Positions 56,516-64,000 of a stretch of 64,000 bases of DNA are shown piece by piece. This stretch comes from Hermatobates lingyangjiaoensis (lineage: Eukaryota; Arthropoda; Insecta; Hemiptera; Hermatobatidae), in the NCBI GenBank assembly GCA_026182355.1, contig JAPFBL010000105.1:983001-1047000 (forward strand), given 5' to 3'. The first letter of the stretch is position 1. Each line of letters starts with the position of its first letter. A program made the translations under genes and the position numbers. Below the pieces are notes generated by a model. The model searched no databases. It was not told where the DNA came from and worked only from the letters and a program-made list of their open reading frames with translations.

Positions 56516-59254
56516 TAGTATTTCCAATGTACAATGTTCATAAGCCGAACATTGGTTATCACAAAGGGCCAATGTTTGGCCTATGTTCTCTTGTGAGAAC
56601 ACTATAACCTAACATAACCGAGAGAGATAGTCACGCTTAGCGTCCTTGATACTTTATACTTCTATTATATTTTTCAACAATTTTTCATTTTAATACATTA
56701 ATATAACAATAAGCATACACACACAATACAATAATGTTGATTTTATAATTTTTAGTTTTAAGTTCTGAAAAAATTTATCAGTCTATATCAGTAGTGGTCA
56801 AACTTTAAAGACAACGTTATCGGTAAAAGTATATGTGGGGTGATTAAGTTTTTTTAATAAGGTACGTACTTATAAAGTTGCGTTTTTAATAAAAACTAGA
56901 TGACCCGTGACTCCTTGTGTAACTCAGTGTAAAGAAAATACAGCAGCAGTTAATAAAATACATTCACTGAATGTGATTGACAGGAATAACTGTTATTGCT
57001 ATTTCTTGTTATTAAACCATGAAAACAAATTTTCCTATATAGTCCAAGCATTTCATATAGTATTCTTAGTATGAATCAACATATATGTGCAGAACAAGTA
57101 TATTTAATGAAACAAGAAATATTTAAAAGTGGAAAATTTCATTTATTTTGTTACATAAATGAATAAAACATCAATTCAAGGTATATACACAATCAAACAT
57201 GTTTAAAAGTAACAAACTCTGTAAATTGAAATATTACATTTAAAATGAAGTAATAAAATGAAATGAAAGTCATGTGTCTTTATAATATTACCTTAGAATA
57301 TTTGCATTTAAGCTGACATTTGTGTTCAAGTTAATAGTTCTAAAATTATTCATTTTAAACCTCTAATGCAATAGTTTATTATATATATTTTTGGAATTTT
57401 ATATATCTGTTTCATGCTTAAGTTCCAAATATGATTGTTAAATCAAAACATTAGCTTCAAAAGTTTGATTTGAACCTCGAAAACTGACCGGTTCCTGATA
57501 AATAAAATTTGTTTTATATATATGAATAACAAGAATTAATAGTAAATACGTGAAATAAAAAAAAACATCGTCTAAACAGTAATGAGATTTACAAAAGTGG
57601 GAGTGAGATCTTTCGTAGAAAAACTTGTCAGGTTTATTCTGTAATATAAATAGATTTTACATCTGGAGTCATTAATTTTACCTGACTTTATTTTTCATTC
57701 TTCTTTCTTTTTAATGCCATTATTTCTAAAGTAATATATTACTCATTGTTTTCTTTAATCTTTCTTTGAATAATTCGTCATGAACTGGAATTAACAGGTA
57801 TTCTAATTTTCACCTGTGCGCAAAAATTCAAACAAGAACATCAGAGTTTTATAAATATATAGAAGATTATTTAGGAATAGAATATAAATATTGATGAAGC
57901 TTTTAAATATGCTATAAAATTGAAGTACTTTTCAATAATAAATAAATTAATATATAGGTAACTTCCAATAACCAACTCTAAATCGTCTATAAATATTCTT
58001 TTCCAGGACTGATTCTGAAATTAAAACAGCTGAACAAAAAGCCAAAATAGAAATAACATTATTGTTTTAAAATTTAATTTGAAGAAATGAAGATTGCATA
58101 GTTGTAGCTAGATTTTATATATAAGGCTAAGAACAAAACATCTCCAGGGACTTTGTGTTTGAAGCACGGAGCCGTCCGTCCTTAGACTTGAATTTTTAAA
58201 AAGTAGATTAAATTTTGTTTACATTTTTAAAAAAATCTTTTGTTTACTTTGATCTAGTTAATCTTAGTTCGATGACAATAAAAACTAAGTAAAATAAATT
58301 TATCTTAAAAGTATTTAAGAGATATTGAATTGTAGTTGGAAAGATAGAACATTAAAAGGTAGTAACTTAAAAATATTATAACAAGTAGTTAATAGAATCA
58401 TTTACTAGTTACATGAAATTTAAACAAATAAAAATGAAATATTTTTTATAAGACAATGAGTGGTTATAAAAAGTGTACTTAACAACACAGATGTCTATAC
58501 ATTGTGGATACCGATTTCATGTTCTATTACCCTTTGGAACATGTTCAAGGCGCTCAGGCATCAATAGGCTCAAAGCTGGGAAGATGTTTACTTAGCAGTA
58601 TTTTTTCGTTTATTTCTGGATTGTCTATTTTGAAAGCAGTCGGCTGGTTGAGCACTTCCAACTTTCAAAATGTTTTGGTTGGAGAGTTGTTTGCGGTTCA
58701 GTTTGGTTAAGGAAGACGTCAGATGGGGAAATCTGTTGATGGCGTCAGACCTGTGAGCTATCATCAGCATTCTTATCTTAGCTATAAACGCACAGTAGTT
58801 TTGTTTTAAAACATTTTATACTAGGGGCAAATGACAATGTGCAAAAAATAAACTTTGTTTACCGTGGCCTTACGATCGTCGAAGAAGTTGAAAGTTGGAA
58901 ATCTCACTTCAAGCACAAAAACACCTCTGTTTCTTTAAGCGTCGTTATAAATTTGATAGCTATATGTTCTTGTACATACAGGATGTACACATACAGAATG
59001 ATGACATAAAACAAACATAAAAAGTACTTCAAAATATGAAACTTCAAAATCTCATAAAGATTGTTTCATGATATCCACACTTTTTCAGTTATAGTAAAGT
59101 CTAAATATTTTTTTAGTACAGAATTAAATTATATACTATATATTATTATATAGTATATGATATATGTATGTATTAAATCTGAAAAATTAAATATTAAAAA
59201 ATCTTTGACGCTAGCTGTTGCGTCTACAACGTGCTTGGTCTCCCTTTCTCTTTT

Positions 59255-59285
59255 CTCCAGAAGACGGATTACCCGAAAATTTGAG
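59255..59285 (+). ncRNA. degenerate hammerhead-like motif D
   Basis: CTC (59255-59257) pairs with GAG (59283-59285). The core is CAGAAGA (U4 changed to A), then one unpaired C. Stem II is GG/CC, then GAA, AATT as stem III, and T at the cleavage position. Flanking text (TCTGTAAGTGTGTTTCTT... and CAGCTTGGATCGTCTTTCC) is shared with the terminus after 42924, so this is an older copy of the same PLE-like end. It is followed by (TA)n from about 59382. Confidence 0.5.
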
Positions 59286-59378
59286 TCTGTAAGTGTGTTT
59301 CTTTTATTTTCTGTGCTACCTATCTTCAATTTTGAACTGTTATCATGTCCAGCTTGGATCGTCTTTCCGTTTATCAAG

Positions 59379-59381
<3 letters not shown>

Positions 59382-59420
<39 letters not shown>
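59382..59420. repeat. (TA)n microsatellite between two PLE-like ends
   Basis: A run of about 38 bases of AT dinucleotide. The C/D-type end lies to the left, and an AAGGGGTTCTTGAG (E-type) end lies to the right at about 59436-59449. Further (CT)n and (TA)n tracts lie at 59485-59530. Confidence 0.9.
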
Positions 59421-59427
<7 letters not shown>

Positions 59428-60599
59428 AATTCACACAAGGGGTTCTTGAGTGAATTATATATTTAATAATAATTGCACCTTAATCTCTCTCTCTCTCTCT
59501 CTCTCTTATATATATATATATATATACACATATATACATAATCTTTTACACTAGAGAAGTGGAATAAAAATTAACGTGTGAATCACAGTAGAAATTAAAA
59601 AATGTGACTATGACTTTCTTCATACAAACAATTCAAGTTCAAACACTTGAACTTCTCAATGAAAATGTGACTTTGTTTTACAAGTGGCTATAATAGTAAC
59701 AGTCCAAATGTAAAAGAACTGTAATCAGCGGTGTTGGAGAAAGAAGTATTGATCCATAACTATTAGTATTTAAAGTCGAAGTAAGCAGTGTTAAACAGTT
59801 ATGATGAAATACATAAAACGCCTTTATTCCGTGCATGCCTTTATATCTCACATCACTCGGACAGGTTGTAGTAGTTCTACGAGAGAATAGTATGTCAATA
59901 TTTTGGAAGTTCTTTATAAGAGATGGATGTAAATTAGTAAAACTTGATGAAATTGACGAGGAGGGGAAAGGATAGGGCCAAAGATATTTGATTAGTTCGC
60001 CCAACCTATAGGCTCTGAGAATATAATTCACCAAAAGGAACACTATTCCTGAGACAAAGCAGGTGTCACTCTTATTAAAGGGTAGCATTATCAATTTCTG
60101 TAGTAATTTATCTATTTTTTTTTGCTGTCAGATAGATTATTTCAGATAGATAAATGTATGTAACCCAATAAAAAGACATCCTAAAATAGCTTATTTTTAT
60201 ATGTGGCGGGTGTTAGTATTGTTGGGAGTTGGTAGGACCGAGTTGCGAGTTTAATGTGGACCGAGGTAGTGAACGAACTATTCTGCAGGGTGAAGTCAAA
60301 TTCAGAAGGATTATCGGATTGAGGAAAGTACGATTGGTAAAGGTAATATGATGTGGCGAAAAAACCCCATATAAAAACAGTCGAGCCAAAAGTATTCATG
60401 TGATAACCATGTCAGTATACGTAGTGAAAATTTGAAACATTGTACGTAAAGCGCTTGGAATATAAATAAAAGATCTTTTTGGAAACTTACGAACAACTAT
60501 TTAATTATAGAAAGTAACCCATTTAATAATTTGCTTGCAACAATAATTTCGTACGAAATATAATTTAGATGTAAAGTTACAGAAGTACAATTAATATTT

Positions 60600-60775
60600 T
60601 TATCGGGCCAACAGCCAGGGTCATGTTGATTCACCACACTGGCTTCCAATAGTTCACCGAATTTGAGTAGCTCTGGGTGTGGTTACCACTTTTATAGTGC
60701 CCTGACACTCTCAGTAATACGACTCACACATGTCTACAACAGGTGTCTACCAAATGAGCCACACACCCCTTGAAA
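60600..60775 (-). mobile_element. possible tRNA-derived SINE (minus strand)
   Basis: On the minus strand TGGCTCATTTGG (60761-60750) is a near-consensus box A in a tRNA-like context (GGGTGTGTGGCTCATTTGGT). A box B is not convincing. The body is less AT-rich than the flanks. It does not share the core of the other two SINEs. Confidence 0.4.
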
Positions 60776-62302
60776 AGCACGCAAAACTTATAAGAGCAGG
60801 CGTTGATAAAAAATTATCAAGATACACTTTTTGTACCAATCGCTGTTGATCCAATATTCCAGTTACAAAGAAAGAAACATTGTCATATAGGTTATAGTGA
60901 ATGGGCTCAACTGTGATCTAAAGTCAGCATACTTGTCGTTAGAACAGAAGAGAATGCTAGGACCGAGTCTCCGTCATGACTCGGAATTATTCACATGGCA
61001 GAGAGGGGAATCTAGTGCAGTCATTGGGAGAGGACATTAGGTATGAAGCATCAACTCATGCACTCGTTAAATATTTCTACTGTAATAATCTAGGGAATAA
61101 CAAAATTTAATTAATTAAATTAACAAAATTAATTAATAACTAAAATGGGTGCCAATTATCCATGAACCAATGTTACCGCCTCTGTAACAGGACTGAAGAC
61201 AGAAGACAAGTGTGGGCGCTGGGAATAGGGTGAAGAAAAATTAAATTACAAAAATGTATTTCCCTGAGTAAGTTTTGGAGTGTACTTGACCGATTTCTTA
61301 TTTCATTATAAGTGTTCTTAATTTGTAATTAGAAAGTAATAATTCATTAAGAAGATAATTATAACATGAAGAAAAAGAAAGAGAGTCACTTAGCACCGCA
61401 TGCTGAATAAATAAGCACCAATCAGTAACACTGAACAAACTTGTTCTTGAAAGTGGATGAAATCTAAAACTAATTCACAAACTCACACACAACACCCAAA
61501 ATTATTTCCTCATAATTAATGAAGTTAATAAATTTACAAAATAATTTTTTTTTATTTTGTTAGTAATTTAATTTACGTTGCAGATTTTATAAACGTTGTC
61601 TATAAGAGCAGAAAACTAGTCGAGTTAATTCAATACAGTAAATCAACTCTTGATTGTTTTCAAAACACAGAAAGAAAGAGTTTCAATTGTGGAATAAAGT
61701 GTTCTTGCAGGAGAAAAATGTAAAAACTTTTTCTCTGCATTAAAGTGTCGTATAGATTAGAAAAATAAAGAATGAAGGACAGTAAAGAATGAAAATGAAT
61801 CTACGTAAAACGGTCTGATAAACAAATGTCTCGTCCACATTTTTCTAAGAACTTTTTGAAGGAACCGCCCTCTGTTGTTTTAACTTAAGGAATGAGATAA
61901 TTCCCTTAAAACCATAGGGTATGTTTCTAAATTCTGAAGCCGTGTGACAAAACTTTTGCTATCTTAAAAAACCTTGAAATGAAGTGATTTGATAATCTAA
62001 CGCTTTTTTTCCTTATGAATATCTTTACTCAAACTCTGGATATTCTAGGGCAATATGAAAGAGGTTTTAAAGTTTTAATTAAAAGGAACAATTCTTGAGA
62101 ATGGTTCCAGGACCGATTTAAAGAACGGAGCTTTAATAAAACTTCGGAAGATACGACTGGCGTAGTGCCCAACAACTCTCTTATTGACTCTAGGAAATAC
62201 ATGCCATTTTTCATTGTTACCACTAACAGCCTAAAGTGTCCGTAAATAAAATTGGCTCAATGGAATTAAAGCTTAATATATTTTTTAAAAATAAACATTT
62301 AC

Positions 62303-62393
62303 CTATAGAGGTAAATATTTACTCTGTAACCAGAGTAACAGAGTTACTCTTACAATTTATCTTTTGCCAGTTACCAAGCTCTTAGTAACTGGC
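62303..62393. repeat. cluster of short perfect hairpins
   Basis: TTTACC/GGTAAA around 62308-62316, TTACTCTG (62319-62326) with CAGAGTAA (62331-62338), and GCCAGTTAC (62366-62374) with GTAACTGGC (62385-62393). The arrangement resembles the hairpin cluster at 35.3 kb, but the sequences differ. Confidence 0.6.
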
Positions 62394-64000
62394 GAAAAAT
62401 ACTTTTAATTACATTCTAAGGCTCAGAAGAGGCTTTCAGGATCAAAGTTATGACTCTGGTACCGATCCAGTTGCACTAACTTTATATAAGAGCTTGGCTA
62501 TTTTCTCACCAAAAAGAAAAAAAATTAGAGTGGCCTGCACCATGAGTAAAAATATTGCTCATGTTTTAACAGGCCATCTGGTAAAATATTATCAAACTTA
62601 TAGGTATTGAATTAATTATTTCATACCTTTTGTTGTAGCTATAAACATGCTGTCAGTTATAACAAATTTGAAAAATTTGATCTAGAAGAATGAGGCAAGT
62701 TGTTATTATTCGGGTCACACTGAGGACCTGATCCCAACCAAAATCGTGCGCAGCGCTACCTTATCTGACCTATCTTGGTTGCCTTTTTCGTTTTTAAAAT
62801 CAGCTTTAGATCTTAATTTCTTCGTAGAACTTCAACATTATCCTTAAAGCCTTATCTCTGACTTATGGCTTATTGTTATGGTTTCCCAAAAATCTTCATC
62901 TCCTTCAAGGCGATTGCCTCATATTTAGATGGAATGTCATCAAAGGCTGCATTTTTCGTACGGTACTATTTATATCTAGCATTTGAAGTAGTTAAGAAGG
63001 TGAGTTGCCTTGAGATATGCAATAATTAGACATGTCTGTTGTACCCACCTCTACTTGCTTTCTTCTTCATCCAGTCATCAATCCCTGCAGTGCTTTTGCC
63101 TCGTCTCAGCCTCAATCCCCCGTATTCCCTTTTCATGTACCTGCATACCAGTTAACTTATATTTACCAATTTCATTAATAATTTTTGACTCATCAGCATG
63201 ACAGGCGTACTTGGTTAGTCCTCGTCATTGATATCTTGTCCCTTATAATGTAGTATTTTACCATAGTTATTTTATCCTAAAACTTCTTACGATGTAATGG
63301 ATTGATTTTTGTCATTAAAAATGTAATACTTTTCTTCCAGTATTGTAAGACTATAAAAATTTGTATATCCATATCTCATTCAAAATTTTAAGTTTAACAA
63401 ATCACTCGAGAAATGGCTAACAATTAGTAACCACAGGAACTATTATTTCGTGAAGTCTAAAAAGTACCTCTCATGCTCCACTATTACCCAAAAATAAAGG
63501 AATTCTTAAACACATAAAGAATATATATATAATCTCGTATGTTTGACACATACATATTTTGACGTATACAACATGTAGATTGGTTGCAAGATTCCCTCCA
63601 GGTAGCCTTCCCTAAGACTGGAGAGGATCATAGAATATATGATTGTTTGACGTTTGCTTCTATACTGTTCAATAATTTATTGTTTTTGCATATAATATTA
63701 CATCATTAAAATCTCTTACTTCGATCTACTTGTGTTAATTTAAATGAAGAATCCTGTTTGACTATATTCTGAGAAATAATTTTTAAGACAGTGTAAACAA
63801 ACTTGACAACTACAGCAAGTAAATATTAATCCAAGTAGAGTTTTCTGTTTTTATAGCTTCATTGCTTTTGTGATAATCAGAATTTATTGATTTCTTTTCG
63901 TGCACCACTAACAACAGATTGCATTCGTTGACATATTTCATTTACCTTTAGTTAGTCGTTTTTTTTTCAAGAAATGATTTTTTTTAAATGATTAAATACC

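Larger units (their letters stand above)
49217..64000. other. right flank: probable RGK intron/upstream region
   Basis: No further RGK exon was recognised. It contains a SINE (56.3 kb), a possible SINE (60.6-60.8 kb), PLE-like ends (59.2-59.45 kb, possibly 53.28-53.36 kb), microsatellites, dispersed repeats (55.9, 57.46, 62.6 kb) and hairpins (54228-54253, 55061-55092, 62.30-62.39 kb). A GC-richer patch at 52.44-52.79 kb has no identity I can give. The rest is plain AT-rich sequence. Confidence 0.5.

Noticed and set aside
59678..60094. 138-codon open frame on the minus strand
   Set aside because: Composition is like the surrounding AT-rich DNA, with no motif, domain or splice signals.
1..64000. 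CRISPR arrays, bacterial operons, ribosome binding sites
   Set aside because: No regularly spaced repeats, no dense gene packing, and all convincing genes are spliced.

Overview
The window is AT-rich eukaryotic DNA with spliced genes and large introns. The proteins and the repeats point to an arthropod, most likely an insect. No bacterial, plasmid or CRISPR features are present. Genes were assembled by hand from splice sites and reading-frame continuity. Every exon junction proposed for the three named genes is phase-consistent.

Layout: (1) 104-7364, + strand: the last five coding exons (264 residues) of the replication licensing factor Cdt1; its 5' exons lie off the left edge. (2) 10452-16115, - strand, convergent with Cdt1: a complete six-exon gene for a 405-residue DIPK1/FAM69-type divergent kinase, an ER type II membrane protein. 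(3) 37346-49216, - strand: the last three coding exons of an RGK-family (Rad/Gem/Kir) small GTPase, split by a 9.6-kb intron; the P-loop exon lies off the right edge or is unrecognised. (4) A possible orphan 3'-terminal exon sits at 30307 (+). The genes are housekeeping or signalling neighbours with no evident functional link.

The rest is intron and intergenic DNA full of mobile-element debris. It includes a degenerate Penelope-like element (PLE) with RT and GIY-YIG domains (19.4-20.3 kb) and a 5'-truncated non-LTR retrotransposon with a poly(A) tail (8.07-8.7 kb, - strand). There are two non-autonomous hAT elements with 8-bp target duplications (5346-6045 and 18450-19269) and two fold-back/MITE elements (6077-6492 and 34664-35075). 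There are also tRNA-derived SINEs that share a core, a tandem GC-richer repeat block (16.9-18.45 kb), (TA)n, (GA)n and (CT)n microsatellites, and several low-copy dispersed repeats.

The most interesting signal is seven hammerhead-ribozyme-like motifs at six loci (about 0.63, 0.78, 1.2, 23.6, 42.6-42.9 and 59.26 kb; the 42.8-kb palindrome carries a mirror copy as well). All share one architecture: stem I, CTGANGA, one unpaired base, stem II, GAA, a very short or self-complementary stem III, one H base, then stem I'. They have different stem sequences and lie in PLE-like terminal sequences. Most are beside (TA)n tracts, and four of the six loci are head-to-head inverted dimers, one of them a perfect 273-bp palindrome. 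Three copies have an intact core and paired stems; the others carry one or more core or stem changes.
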